Below are positions 27,895 to 36,339 of a stretch of 64,000 nucleotides of DNA, piece by piece. The stretch lies in assembly GCA_036522515.1 (NCBI GenBank), contig DATDFQ010000041.1, forward strand, positions 1-64,000. The letters are read 5' to 3'. Within the stretch, counting starts at the first letter, position 1; every line of letters begins with the position of its first letter. The translations under genes were made by a program, and so were the position numbers. Source of the stretch: Bacteroidota bacterium (lineage in GTDB: Bacteria; Bacteroidota; Ignavibacteria; UBA10030; SZUA-254). The notes beneath the pieces are model-generated. The model was given only the letters and a program-made list of their open reading frames with translations, ran no database searches and was not told the origin of the DNA.

Positions 27895-29469
27895 ATGATG
27901 AGAGCATTTCTTACATTGATTGTGGTAACCGCGGTCGCGGGCGCATTGTTTCCCGCCGCGGCGCAGGTAACAAACCTTACCGTGGACCATGTCGGCTCGA
28001 ACTTCAGCATGGTCTCCGGCGACACGATACAGTGGTCCTACAATATCCCGACACCCGGAGGGACGGTCTCCGGAGAAATCTGGTACGACGTCAACTCGAA
28101 CGGCACTATTGAACCCGGCACCGACGTCAATAAATTCACGTTCACGCAGACCGACGGCAATTCGAACGGAAACGGCGGCCCGCCCGACCTGGACGGAACC
28201 GCAAACGGATTTGTCATTTTTGGCCAACGGGTGGGCGTCGCCCCGGGCCACTACATACTCAAGTTCACCTTTAATGCGCAGAGCGCCAGCATCGAGGGGA
28301 ATGTGACGGCTCTCGCCTCTCCCGCTCACACAATATCGGGCCACGTCACACCCCCGGCCGGGAAAAGCTCCCAATATATCAACGTCGTTCTTCAACAGAA
28401 CGGGGGGAACCAAAATAGTTTCTGGGACGCGTATACCGACGCGAGCGGGGATTATACGATCGCCATGGACGCCGATACGGCCGGAAACCCGTGGAACCTG
28501 CGGATTGAAAACAATCCCTATCCACCCGCCATCATCTCGCCGCAAGACACGTTCGTCACCGTCACCGGCAATCACACCGGATACAATTTTACGTTATACC
28601 CCGCAGCGGCACAGGTCGCAGGGACCGTACACGATGAGTTTGGCAATCCCGCCGGGAACAATGGCGTGAACCTTTACAGATACGGAAGCTTCATATTTCA
28701 CTCGGGCAGGGTTAACGGGTCCGGGTTTTTCCAGATCGGATTGACTGCGGCCGAGCTCACCAGCGACACATGGATCCTCCAGAGTAACAGCAATAGTAAC
28801 AACGGAAATACCGGCTCCGAATTGATCGCGCAGGCGGCGGTCCCGGCGATCGGCCTCGGGGACAGCTTATATTATGCACTGGTCGTTTACACTGCTAATT
28901 CGACGATCGAAGGGCAGGTGCAGATCAACGGAGTCCCGGCAAACTTCCCGCTGGCGATTCAGGCCTCGAACTCGGATACGGCATACGCGCAGGCCACAAC
29001 CGATTCTGCCACCGGGAACTTCGTTATCTATGTGTCGGACAAAATCTACAATTACGACGTGACGGCGGCATATCTTTCTTATCCCTACAATTCCGCTCAC
29101 GTTACGGCGCATGCGGGCCAGACAGGGATCATCGTCAATGTGACAGTCGCAGGGGTGGTGGAGCGAGCGCCCGGGATACCCGGCTCATTCGCCCTCCGGC
29201 AGAATTATCCGAACCCGTTCAATCCCGCGACGCATATCGACTACGATCTTCCGGTCGCATCGAACGTGAGGTTGACGGTCTTCAATCTTCTCGGCCAGGA
29301 GGTGATGCGCGTGGTCGATGCGGAGCAGCATGCGGGTTCGTATCGCGCGACCATCGACGCATCGCAGCTTTCGAGCGGGGTCTATCTCTATCAATTGACG
29401 GCGACAAGCCCGAACGGCCTCGCTTCGAACGTTTACAGATCGACGAAGAAATTTGTGGTGATGAAGTGA
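27895..29469 (+). CDS. T9SS-sorted exported protein with carboxypeptidase-regulatory-like repeats
   Basis: A 524-residue secreted protein. The N-terminus MMRAFLTLIVVTAVAGALFPAAAQ is a signal peptide. The middle has repeated Ig/transthyretin-like (carboxypeptidase regulatory-like) beta domains, e.g. ISGHVTPPAGKSSQYINV, AGTVHDEFGNPAG and IEGQVQINGVP. The last 85 residues are a type IX secretion sorting domain (YPNPFNPATHIDYDLP, then FNLLGQEVM, then SGVYLYQL). It should be exported and bound to the cell surface. ATG 27895 or 27898 follows AAGGG; a GTG at 27883 is less likely. It sits inside the pyrimidine locus, 27 bases after the aminotransferase, with no obvious link. Confidence 0.88.
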   Translation: MMRAFLTLIVVTAVAGALFPAAAQVTNLTVDHVGSNFSMVSGDTIQWSYNIPTPGGTVSGEIWYDVNSNGTIEPGTDVNKFTFTQTDGNSNGNGGPPDLDGTANGFVIFGQRVGVAPGHYILKFTFNAQSASIEGNVTALASPAHTISGHVTPPAGKSSQYINVVLQQNGGNQNSFWDAYTDASGDYTIAMDADTAGNPWNLRIENNPYPPAIISPQDTFVTVTGNHTGYNFTLYPAAAQVAGTVHDEFGNPAGNNGVNLYRYGSFIFHSGRVNGSGFFQIGLTAAELTSDTWILQSNSNSNNGNTGSELIAQAAVPAIGLGDSLYYALVVYTANSTIEGQVQINGVPANFPLAIQASNSDTAYAQATTDSATGNFVIYVSDKIYNYDVTAAYLSYPYNSAHVTAHAGQTGIIVNVTVAGVVERAPGIPGSFALRQNYPNPFNPATHIDYDLPVASNVRLTVFNLLGQEVMRVVDAEQHAGSYRATIDASQLSSGVYLYQLTATSPNGLASNVYRSTKKFVVMK

Positions 29470-29476
29470 CCTCTTT

Positions 29477-29554
29477 TGTCATCCTGAGCAGAGCGAAGGA
29501 TCCCTGCTTTCGTGGACCGAGATCCTTCGGTCGCTTCGCTCCCTCAGGATGACA
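29477..29554. repeat. Dispersed inverted repeat, family R1
   Basis: R1 copy right behind the T9SS cargo gene (TGTCATCCTGAGCAGAGCGA ... GCTCCCTCAGGATGACA). It may serve as a stem-loop separating the cargo gene from the dehydrogenase genes. Confidence 0.9.
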
Positions 29555-29570
29555 ACCAGTCTCGGGCCCT

Positions 29571-29588
29571 CCCGCCCACCAGGGCGGG
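29571..29588. repeat. GC-rich palindrome
   Basis: CCCGCCC-ACCA-GGGCGGG, a perfect 7-bp stem, 45 bases before the semialdehyde dehydrogenase start. Similar GC palindromes occur at 31175 and 35413. A TTTTT tract lies 9 bases downstream, so weak terminator activity is possible. Confidence 0.6.
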
Positions 29589-29632
29589 AAGGCTCGATTT
29601 TTGCAACCAGCAGCACCCGTGAGGAAACCTCC

Positions 29633-31135
29633 ATGCAGCCCCAATCCGACACAATCGAACGGCCGGGAACACGCAAGAGTCCCGCCCCCGCCCTGAAGAA
29701 TTTCATCGGCGGGAAACCCGTCGATTCTCTTGCCGCCTCTTCCCTTCCGGTGACGAACCCGTCGACCGGCGAAGAAATTGCCTCCGTTCCCCTCTCTGCG
29801 GCTCCCGATGTCGACGCCGCCGTCCGCGCCGCCGCGGCCGCCTTTCCGGCATGGTCTGCCATTCCGATCAAGGAACGGGCGCAGGTGTTTTACCGCTACA
29901 AGACTCTCCTTGAGCGCGATGCCAAAGCGCTCTCGGCGCTCGTGCACGAGGAGAACGGCAAGATAATGAGCGAAGCGGCTGCGGAAGTCGAAAAATCGAT
30001 CGAAGTAACGGAGTTTGCCTGCTCGATGCCGCAGATCGCCGCCGGGGAAATCCTCGAGGTGAGCCGGGGCGTCGAATGCCGGATCGACCGGCACCCGATC
30101 GGGGTGGTCGCCTCGATCTCCCCTTTCAATTTTCCGAACATGGTTCCCAACTGGACGATACCGAACGCGCTCGTCCTGGGAAACACAATGATCCTGAAAC
30201 CGTCCGAGCAGGTTCCCCTCAGCTCCATGAAAATCGCGGACCTGTTGAAGGAAGCCGGACTTCCCGAGGGGGTGTTCAACGTGGTGCACGGGGCTCAGGC
30301 GGTCGTCGAGGCGATTTGCGATCACCCCGGGATTAATGCGGTCACGTTCGTCGGTTCGACGCGCGTCGCGAAACTGGTCTACGCCCGCGCGACCTCCCGT
30401 ATGAAGCGGGCGGTCTGTCTCGGCGGGGCGAAGAATCACCTGATCGTTCTTCCCGACGCGAACGAGGAGATGACCGCGTCGAACGTCGCCGTCTCGATGA
30501 GCGGCTGCGCCGGCCAGAGATGCATGGCTGCGTCCGCGATGGTGGCCGTCGGGCAGGTCGATCACATCATCAAACGGCTCTGCGACGAGGCCCGGAAGAT
30601 TGTGCCAGGCAAGAACCTCGGCGCGGTGATCTCCCAACAGGCCAAAGAGCGGATAGAACGCTATATCACGGAAGCCGAACGGGACGGAGCGACCGTGCTT
30701 CTCGACGGAAGGAAGTGCGTCGTTCCCGGCAAGGAGGGCGGATATTACGTGGGTCCCACGGTCATCGACCATGTGCGGCCCGATATGAAGATCGCGCAGG
30801 AAGAAGTGTTCGGCCCCGTCCTCGCGATCATCCGCGCGAAGTCGGTCGAGGAGGCGGTCCGGATCGAGAATAGCTCGCCGTACGGGAACGCGGCCTCGGT
30901 CTTCACCCAGAGCGGCGGAATGGCGCGATACGTGATCGAGCATGCGAGCGCGGGGATGGTCGGCGTGAATATCGGCGTCCCGGTGCCCCGGGAGCCGTTT
31001 TCCTTCGGAGGATGGAACGACTCGAAGTTCGGCGCTTGCGACATTACCGGGAAAAGCTCCGTCGAATTCTTTACGCAACTCAAGAAAACCACGACCAAGT
31101 GGAATCCGGAATCACAAGTCAACTGGATGAGCTGA
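29633..31135 (+). CDS. mmsA: CoA-acylating methylmalonate-semialdehyde dehydrogenase
   Basis: A 500-residue aldehyde dehydrogenase of the MMSDH type. It oxidises malonate or methylmalonate semialdehyde with NAD and CoA, releasing CO2 to give acetyl-CoA or propionyl-CoA. The catalytic cysteine lies in SGCAGQRCMAASAMV, a typical MMSDH phrase; SISPFNFPNMVPNWTIPNAL and FVGSTRVAKLVYARA are also characteristic, as is the C-terminal FFTQLKKTTTKW. The start at 29633 has GAGG 8 bases upstream; the longer frame is not conserved. This is the last step of uracil/thymine breakdown in this locus. A second aldehyde dehydrogenase gene follows after 8 bases. Confidence 0.93.
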   Translation: MQPQSDTIERPGTRKSPAPALKNFIGGKPVDSLAASSLPVTNPSTGEEIASVPLSAAPDVDAAVRAAAAAFPAWSAIPIKERAQVFYRYKTLLERDAKALSALVHEENGKIMSEAAAEVEKSIEVTEFACSMPQIAAGEILEVSRGVECRIDRHPIGVVASISPFNFPNMVPNWTIPNALVLGNTMILKPSEQVPLSSMKIADLLKEAGLPEGVFNVVHGAQAVVEAICDHPGINAVTFVGSTRVAKLVYARATSRMKRAVCLGGAKNHLIVLPDANEEMTASNVAVSMSGCAGQRCMAASAMVAVGQVDHIIKRLCDEARKIVPGKNLGAVISQQAKERIERYITEAERDGATVLLDGRKCVVPGKEGGYYVGPTVIDHVRPDMKIAQEEVFGPVLAIIRAKSVEEAVRIENSSPYGNAASVFTQSGGMARYVIEHASAGMVGVNIGVPVPREPFSFGGWNDSKFGACDITGKSSVEFFTQLKKTTTKWNPESQVNWMS

Positions 31136-31143
31136 GGCGAACG

Positions 31144-32691
31144 ATGAGCCAGAGAAATTCCATTCCGGTGGAGACCGCCCCGCCGGCCGAGGCGGGCGGG
31201 AACGGAGCGAAGATCGCCACCCTCAAAAATTTCATCGGAGGAACATGGGTGGGCTCCGCTTCCGGGAAATCCGTCCCGAATATCAACCCCACTCATACGA
31301 ATGAAATTCTGAACCATACCCCTCTCTCCACCCGCGAAGAGGCCCGTGCGGCCATCGCGGCGGCGAAGCGCGCGTTCCCTGCCTGGAAAGCGACTCCGGC
31401 GCCCACCCGCGGGCGGCTCCTGTTCAAGGCGATGAGGCTTCTGCAGGAACGGCTGGAAGATGTCGCCGTGGCGCTCACACGCGAGGAAGGGAAGATCCCC
31501 AAGGAATCCCGCGGCGAAGTGCAGCGCGCCATCAACATTATGGAATTTACCGCCGGCGAAGGAAGGCGGCTCCGCGGGTCGACGATCCCGTCCGAATTAT
31601 TGAATACCTTCATCTATACGATCCGCCAGCCCGTGGGAGTGATCGGTCTCGTCACGCCGTGGAATTTTCCGGTGGCAATTCCGGTCTGGAAGATCGCGCC
31701 GGCCCTCCTGGCCGGTAACACGGTCGTCTTCAAACCCTCCACCTACACTCCTATCACGGCGGTCAAGATCGTCGAAATCTTCGAGGAGGCCGGCTTTCCC
31801 CCCGGAACGCTCAACATGGTGCTCGGGGGCGGCGGTACGGTCGGCGATGAAATCGTGAACCATCCCGATATCCACGGGATCTCCTTTACCGGATCGACGG
31901 AGGTGGGATGCTCGCTCTACGAACAGGCCTCCCGCAGGGGTGTGCGGGTCCAATGTGAAATGGGGGGAAAGAACCCGATCGTCGTCCTTGCGGACGCGGA
32001 TCTTCCGCTCGCCGTCGAAGGCGCCATCCAGGGAGGATTCGGATCGACCGGCCAGAGATGCACCGCCTCCAGCAGGATCGTCGTCGAAGAAGCGGTCGCG
32101 GACAAATTCACGGGGATGCTCCTCGCCCGGATGGATTCGATCCGGCTCGGCGACGGAATGGATCCCGGGACGGACGTGGGACCGGCGGTGGAGGAACGGC
32201 AGATGAACACGGTCCTCGAGTATATCAAAATCGGCTCCTCCGAGGGCGCGCGCCTGTTGAAAGGCGGGAAGCGGATGACGGACGGGGCGTACCGGGAGGG
32301 ATATTTCGTGGAGCCGACGCTTTTCGGCGGAGTGACGAGGGGCATGAGGATCGCGCAGGAGGAAATATTCGGCCCGGTCGTCGGGATCCTCCGGGCGCGG
32401 GATTTCGAACAGGCGGTGGAGATCGCGAACGATACGAAGTTCGGGCTCTCCGCCTCCCTCTATTCTCAGGACATGTCGAGGATCATGAAGTTTGCGGAGC
32501 TCGCGGAGGTCGGCAAGGTGCACATCAATTCTCCCACGATCGGCGGAGAAGCGCAGGCGCCCTTCGGCGGCATCAAGGCCACAGGGATCGGCCCGCGCGA
32601 ATGCGGCACCGAAGTGTTCGAGTTTTATACGGAACTCAAGACGGTCTACGTTGACTACACCGGCAGGAAACGAGAAACGAATATCTACTAA
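31144..32691 (+). CDS. NAD(P)-dependent aldehyde dehydrogenase
   Basis: A 515-residue aldehyde dehydrogenase of the hydrolytic (CoA-independent) class, nearest in style to 2,5-dioxovalerate (alpha-ketoglutarate semialdehyde) dehydrogenases. The cofactor and active-site motifs are intact: [44 protein letters not shown], and [17 protein letters not shown] with the catalytic Cys. The start ATG at 31144 has GAGG 6 bases upstream. The first 25 residues ([14 protein letters not shown] region) are encoded by a GC-rich palindrome and look inserted. In context it may oxidise malonate semialdehyde to malonate, but this is only inference. Confidence 0.88.
   Translation: MSQRNSIPVETAPPAEAGGNGAKIATLKNFIGGTWVGSASGKSVPNINPTHTNEILNHTPLSTREEARAAIAAAKRAFPAWKATPAPTRGRLLFKAMRLLQERLEDVAVALTREEGKIPKESRGEVQRAINIMEFTAGEGRRLRGSTIPSELLNTFIYTIRQPVGVIGLVTPWNFPVAIPVWKIAPALLAGNTVVFKPSTYTPITAVKIVEIFEEAGFPPGTLNMVLGGGGTVGDEIVNHPDIHGISFTGSTEVGCSLYEQASRRGVRVQCEMGGKNPIVVLADADLPLAVEGAIQGGFGSTGQRCTASSRIVVEEAVADKFTGMLLARMDSIRLGDGMDPGTDVGPAVEERQMNTVLEYIKIGSSEGARLLKGGKRMTDGAYREGYFVEPTLFGGVTRGMRIAQEEIFGPVVGILRARDFEQAVEIANDTKFGLSASLYSQDMSRIMKFAELAEVGKVHINSPTIGGEAQAPFGGIKATGIGPRECGTEVFEFYTELKTVYVDYTGRKRETNIY
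31175..31200. repeat. GC-rich palindrome inside a coding region
   Basis: CCGCCCCGCC-GGCCGA-GGCGGGCGG: a near-perfect stem with one bulge, within the N-terminal codons of the second aldehyde dehydrogenase. It resembles the intergenic palindromes at 29571 and 35413. Confidence 0.6.
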
Positions 32692-32705
32692 CATCACTCC
32701 CATTT

Positions 32706-34052
32706 ATGAAACAGCCCGCGCCGAAACTTTCACCGGAACAGTATGAGGAGAACTTCTCGGAGTTGCACCCCGCGTTCACTCCGAACCAGGCTGTTGCCGA
32801 AGCGAACCGCTGCCTCTACTGCTTCGATTCCCCCTGCATGAAGGCATGCCCCACGCACATCGACATTTCGACGTTTATCAAGAAGATCGCGACCGGGAAC
32901 GTGAAGGGATCGGCCAAAACCATCCTGGAATCGAACTGGATCGCGTTGACATGCGCCAAGGCGTGCCCGGTGAGCGTCCTGTGCGAGGGGGCGTGCGTCT
33001 ATAACGACCGGGGGGAACACCCGATCGAGATCGGCCGCCTCCAGAGATTCGCGATCGACCGGTACTTCGAAAGCGGGATGCCGCCTCTCTTCACACCCGC
33101 GCCCAAAAACGGCAAGTCCGTCGGCATCATCGGGGCCGGACCGGCGGGGCTCGCGTGCGGCGCGGAGCTTGCCCTGATGGGGTACGATGTGACGGTGTAC
33201 GAGGGAAAGAAAATTCCCGGCGGCCTCGATACCTGGGGAATCGCCCCGTACAAAATGTCGTATGAGGACAGCCTCAACGAGGTGAAACTGGTGGAGGGGC
33301 TCGGCGTCAGGATCAAGACGGAGATGACCGTCGGGAAGAACATCTCGATGGACGATCTCGCCCGGTCGCACGACGCGGTGTTCGTGGGCGTGGGCCTGGG
33401 CAATTCGCCGAACCTGAAGGTCCCGGGCGAAGAGTTGCGGGGAGTTTGCGACGCGCTGGAGTTCATCGAACGCGTGACGAGGCGAACCTGGAGCTCCGTC
33501 GACGTCGGAAAGCGTGTCGCCGTCATCGGAGCGGGAAATACCGCGATCGACGCGGCGACCGAGGCGAAGCGGCTCGGCGCCGAACAGGTCAGCATCATCT
33601 ACCGGCGGAGCGCCGGGGAAATGTCGGCCTACGCGTTCGAATTCGACCTTGCGAAACGGGACGGGGTGGTGTTTCACTTCCTTACCGCTCCGAAACGGAT
33701 TCTCGGAAACGGGGCGGTTGAGGAGCTTGAATGCACGAAAATGAGGCTCGGAGCCCCCGACGAAAAGGGACGCCGGACGGCCGAGCCGGTGCCGGACTCG
33801 GAGTTCCGCATCCCGGTCGATATGGTAATCAAGGCGATCGGACAGAAAACGGGCGAAACGCTCCTGGCCCAGATTCCCGGCCTCGTCGTGAAGAGCGGAC
33901 GGGTGGTCGTCAATCCTGAAACGATGCAGAGCTCAAATCCCAAATTCTTCGCAGGCGGCGATTGCATTAACGGCGGAAAAGAAGTGGTCAACGCCGCCGC
34001 GGACGGAAAACGCGCCGCGCACGGCATTGATAAGTATCTTTTCCCGAACTAA
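32706..34052 (+). CDS. preT: Dihydropyrimidine dehydrogenase, NAD(P)H/FAD subunit
   Basis: A 448-residue flavoprotein matching PreT and the N-terminal half of animal dihydropyrimidine dehydrogenase. An N-terminal Fe-S domain has cysteines C36, C39, C44, C48 and C83, C87, C93, C97 (NRCLYCFDSPCMKACPTHID and CAKACPVSVLCEGAC). The FAD Rossmann motif GIIGAGPAGLACG is at about 140, and the NAD(P) motif VAVIGAGNTAIDAA near 275. It takes electrons from NAD(P)H and passes them to PreA for uracil or thymine reduction. A glutamate synthase small subunit is the homologous alternative, excluded by the adjacent preA gene 28 bases downstream. Confidence 0.93.
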   Translation: MKQPAPKLSPEQYEENFSELHPAFTPNQAVAEANRCLYCFDSPCMKACPTHIDISTFIKKIATGNVKGSAKTILESNWIALTCAKACPVSVLCEGACVYNDRGEHPIEIGRLQRFAIDRYFESGMPPLFTPAPKNGKSVGIIGAGPAGLACGAELALMGYDVTVYEGKKIPGGLDTWGIAPYKMSYEDSLNEVKLVEGLGVRIKTEMTVGKNISMDDLARSHDAVFVGVGLGNSPNLKVPGEELRGVCDALEFIERVTRRTWSSVDVGKRVAVIGAGNTAIDAATEAKRLGAEQVSIIYRRSAGEMSAYAFEFDLAKRDGVVFHFLTAPKRILGNGAVEELECTKMRLGAPDEKGRRTAEPVPDSEFRIPVDMVIKAIGQKTGETLLAQIPGLVVKSGRVVVNPETMQSSNPKFFAGGDCINGGKEVVNAAADGKRAAHGIDKYLFPN

Positions 34053-34080
34053 ACGCGGATTTTCAACTTAAAGGCAAGCT

Positions 34081-35391
34081 ATGGTCGATCTCTCAATTAA
34101 CTGCGGTGGAATAAAGTCCCCGAATCCGTTCTGGCTCGCCTCGGCGCCCCCCTCGAACTCCGGGTACCAGGTGTGCAAGGCGTTCGAACAGGGTTGGGGC
34201 GGGGCGGTCTGGAAAACCATCGGGGAACCCGTCATGAATACGGTGAACCGGTACGGCGGAATCGATTTTAACGGACAGAAGCTGATCGGGCTCAATAATA
34301 TCGAACTCATCAGCGACCGACCGATCGAGGTGAACCTCCGCGAGATCGCCGAGACGAAGAAATTGTGGCCCGACCGGGCGGTCATCGCATCCCTGATGGT
34401 CGAATCGAAGCGCGAAGTGTGGCACGACATGGTGAAGCGGACGATCGACACCGGTTGCGACGGGATCGAGCTGAACTACGGCTGCCCCCATGGGATGAGC
34501 GAGCGCGGCATGGGCGCCGCTGTGGGCCAGATCCCCGAGTATTGCACGATGATCACCGAGTGGGTGACGGAGGTTTCGACGATCCCGGTCCTCGTGAAAC
34601 TGACTCCCAACATCGCCGATGTCCGCTTCCCGGCGCGCGCCGCGAAGAAGGGGGGCGCCCACGGCATCTCGCTCATCAATACGATCAACAGCATCATGGG
34701 CATCGACCTCGATTCCCTGACACTGACCCCCTCCGTGGACGGAAAAGGCACTCATGGGGGGTATGCGGGACCGGCCGTCAAACCGATCGCGCTCAATATG
34801 GTCGCCCAGGTCGCGGGGGATCCCGAGGTGGGTCTTCCGATCTCCGGCATCGGGGGGATCTCAACCTGGCGTGACGCGGCGGAGTTTATCCTGCTCGGTT
34901 CGGCCAGCGTTCAGGTCTGCACCGCGGTCATGCACTACGGGTTCCGGATCATCAACGACCTCGTGGAAGGGCTCTCAAACTGGATGGAGGAGAAGAAGTT
35001 TCGCACGATCGAAGAGTTCCGTGGACGGGCCGTGCATTGCGTCACCGATTTCGGAAACCTGAACCTGCTCTATAAAACCGTCGCGGAAATCGACGAGAAG
35101 AAATGCATCCAGTGCAACCTCTGCTACATCGCCTGCGAGGACGGCGCCCACCAGTGCATCGACCTGATGCCCCACAACGGAAAGAACCAGCCGAGGGTCC
35201 GCCAGTCCGATTGTGTCGGGTGCGCGTTGTGCTTCCTCGTCTGCCCGGTGGAATCGTGCATTTCCATGGTCAGAAAAGACGACGGTTCCGAGGCGATCAC
35301 ATGGAACGAGCTCATGAAGAAGCTCCCCCAGCCGCTTGCCTGGGAATCCCTCCGGCAATTCCAGCAGAAGCACGGCGTCGAGATCCACTGA
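34081..35391 (+). CDS. preA: Dihydropyrimidine dehydrogenase, catalytic FMN/Fe-S subunit
   Basis: A 436-residue protein with a DHODH-like FMN barrel followed by two 4Fe-4S clusters. The barrel starts LSINCGGIKSPNPFWLAS, with VKLTPNIADVRFPA and ISGIGGISTW as FMN loops; the clusters are CIQCNLCYIACEDGAHQC (about residue 342) and CVGCALCFLVCPVESC (about 378). It reduces uracil or thymine to the 5,6-dihydro form. The loop aligned to the mammalian catalytic cysteine (MGLACGQ) reads MGAAVGQ here, with V148 in place of Cys; as I recall E. coli PreA also lacks that Cys. AAAGG precedes the start by 6 bases. PreT is immediately upstream. Confidence 0.93.
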   Translation: MVDLSINCGGIKSPNPFWLASAPPSNSGYQVCKAFEQGWGGAVWKTIGEPVMNTVNRYGGIDFNGQKLIGLNNIELISDRPIEVNLREIAETKKLWPDRAVIASLMVESKREVWHDMVKRTIDTGCDGIELNYGCPHGMSERGMGAAVGQIPEYCTMITEWVTEVSTIPVLVKLTPNIADVRFPARAAKKGGAHGISLINTINSIMGIDLDSLTLTPSVDGKGTHGGYAGPAVKPIALNMVAQVAGDPEVGLPISGIGGISTWRDAAEFILLGSASVQVCTAVMHYGFRIINDLVEGLSNWMEEKKFRTIEEFRGRAVHCVTDFGNLNLLYKTVAEIDEKKCIQCNLCYIACEDGAHQCIDLMPHNGKNQPRVRQSDCVGCALCFLVCPVESCISMVRKDDGSEAITWNELMKKLPQPLAWESLRQFQQKHGVEIH

Positions 35392-35412
35392 GCCGGGACG
35401 AGCAGCCGTGGA

Positions 35413-35426
35413 CCCGCCTCGGCGGG
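35413..35426. repeat. GC-rich palindrome
   Basis: CCCGCC-TC-GGCGGG in the 110-base gap between preA and the first DinB-like gene. It is related to the palindromes at 29571 and 31175. Confidence 0.5.
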
Positions 35427-35501
35427 AACCTTCCGGGGGGATCCCCTCGTTCAGTGATGAGAGGCAACCGATACCACCACCAACCAGGAAAGGAGTCCGC
35501 T

Positions 35502-35996
35502 ATGCCCATCACAGAGAAGGATCAGTTCATTCAGGCCTGGGAGCGTGAGTTCCAGACGACGCTGAAGGTTCTGAAGGAATACCCCGCCGACAAGCTCGCC
35601 ATGAAACCGGCGGAGAAGTCGCGTACCGCGAAAGACCTGGCATGGACATTCGTCACCGAGGAAATGGCCATGATCGGCGGCACCCTGAAAGGAAACATCG
35701 ATTTCCAGAACCTTCCGCAGGCGCCCGCGACGTTGCAGGAAATTATTTCCTCCTACGAGCAAACCCACACGGGGATGGTCGAAAAGATACGGCAGATGCC
35801 CGAAGCAGAGTTCAATAACATGATCAAGTTCCCGACAGGCCCGAAGCAAGTAGGAGACATGCGCAAGGCGGATGTCCTCTGGAGCAGCATCATGGATTCG
35901 GTTCACCACCGGGGACAGCTCTCCGTCTATCTGCGGATCGCCGGCGGAAGGGTCCCGTCCATTTACGGTCCCTCGGCTGACGAGCCCTGGATGTAA
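35502..35996 (+). CDS. DinB-fold protein 1 (degenerate metal site)
   Basis: A 164-residue four-helix protein of the DinB/YfiT superfamily. The C-terminal family phrase VHHRGQLSVYLR (residues 134-145) is present. DinB proteins normally hold a metal with three histidines: one in the second helix and two around NHxxHHRGQ. Here the helix-2 position reads AWTFVTEE (T49 where His is usual), and the first of the C-terminal pair appears to be Asp (MDSVHHRGQ), so metal binding is doubtful. GGAAAGGAG precedes the start. A strong terminator follows. Its role in the pyrimidine locus is unknown. Confidence 0.8.
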   Translation: MPITEKDQFIQAWEREFQTTLKVLKEYPADKLAMKPAEKSRTAKDLAWTFVTEEMAMIGGTLKGNIDFQNLPQAPATLQEIISSYEQTHTGMVEKIRQMPEAEFNNMIKFPTGPKQVGDMRKADVLWSSIMDSVHHRGQLSVYLRIAGGRVPSIYGPSADEPWM

Positions 35997-36021
35997 CAAG
36001 ACCGCATTCTGATTGAATATT

Positions 36022-36071
36022 CCGGGTTTCAGGGTCGGGTCGATTTCCCGATACTGAAACCCGGTTTTTTT
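36022..36071 (+). terminator. Strong rho-independent terminator
   Basis: An 11-bp outer stem (CCGGGTTTCAG / CTGAAACCCGG), an inner TCGGG/CCCGA stem with a 7-base loop, then seven T residues. It ends the first half of the pyrimidine locus behind the DinB 1 gene. Confidence 0.92.
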
Positions 36072-36170
36072 CCCACGCCGGGTCCCTCCTCAACCAGGAC
36101 GAATTGCCAAAACTCGTTCTTTTTGGCAATTCACCTCGAAAAATCCCCTAAATCATTCCGTTCAGGCCTA

Positions 36171-36201
36171 TTGACAATCCTGCCTTTATTCGCTATCTTT
36201 G
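36171..36201 (+). promoter_or_regulatory. Promoter TTGACA-N17-TATCTTTG (DinB 2)
   Basis: TTGACA at 36171, a 17-base spacer, TATCTTTG at 36194. It fits both the general -35/-10 layout and the Bacteroidota TAnnTTTG element. The same two elements with the same spacing recur at 36941. The transcription start is expected near 36208, giving a leader of about 130 bases. Confidence 0.72.
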
Positions 36202-36207
36202 ACGAAA

Positions 36208-36339
36208 GTTCGTATAATATTACTAATTCTGAGGGGGTTCCAAGGAGGTGATGGCCCGGCGAGCCTGCGGTAGTTCGAACCGGTAGACGTAAAACAACTG
36301 AAACCCACCACTTTCCATCAGGAAAGGAAGGCACATGCT
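36208..36339 (+). promoter_or_regulatory. Structured mRNA leader of the DinB 2 gene
   Basis: The leader holds AAGGAGGTGATG (36242-36253), an extended match to the 16S anti-Shine-Dalgarno region. This sits 2 bases before a 12-codon frame (36251-36286, encoding MARRACGSSNR) that nothing else explains. GGGTT (36235) can pair with AACCC (36302) to close the region, and CTTTCC-ATCA-GGAAAG (36311-36326) forms a hairpin abutting the true ribosome site GGAAGG (36326-36331). The TGATGG at 36249 could instead pair with CCATCA at 36315, breaking that hairpin. It matches no riboswitch class that I can recognise. Confidence 0.45.

Noticed and set aside
26533-31078. Long minus-strand frames opposite the aminotransferase and the two aldehyde dehydrogenases
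   Set aside because: Their compositions (Arg, His, Asp, Gly-rich, no domain phrases) are those of antisense reading of high-GC codons; the plus-strand genes have full family signatures.
32706-34052. Glutamate synthase small subunit
   Set aside because: Shared N-terminal Fe-S and FAD/NAD domains make this the usual automatic label, but no GltB is present and preA follows immediately.
36264-36290. A tRNA-like T-arm (GCGGTAGTTCGAACCGG) in the leader before DinB 2
   Set aside because: GTTCGAAC is itself palindromic, the stem and seven-base loop do not line up in tRNA register, and no acceptor, D or anticodon arm can be built around it.
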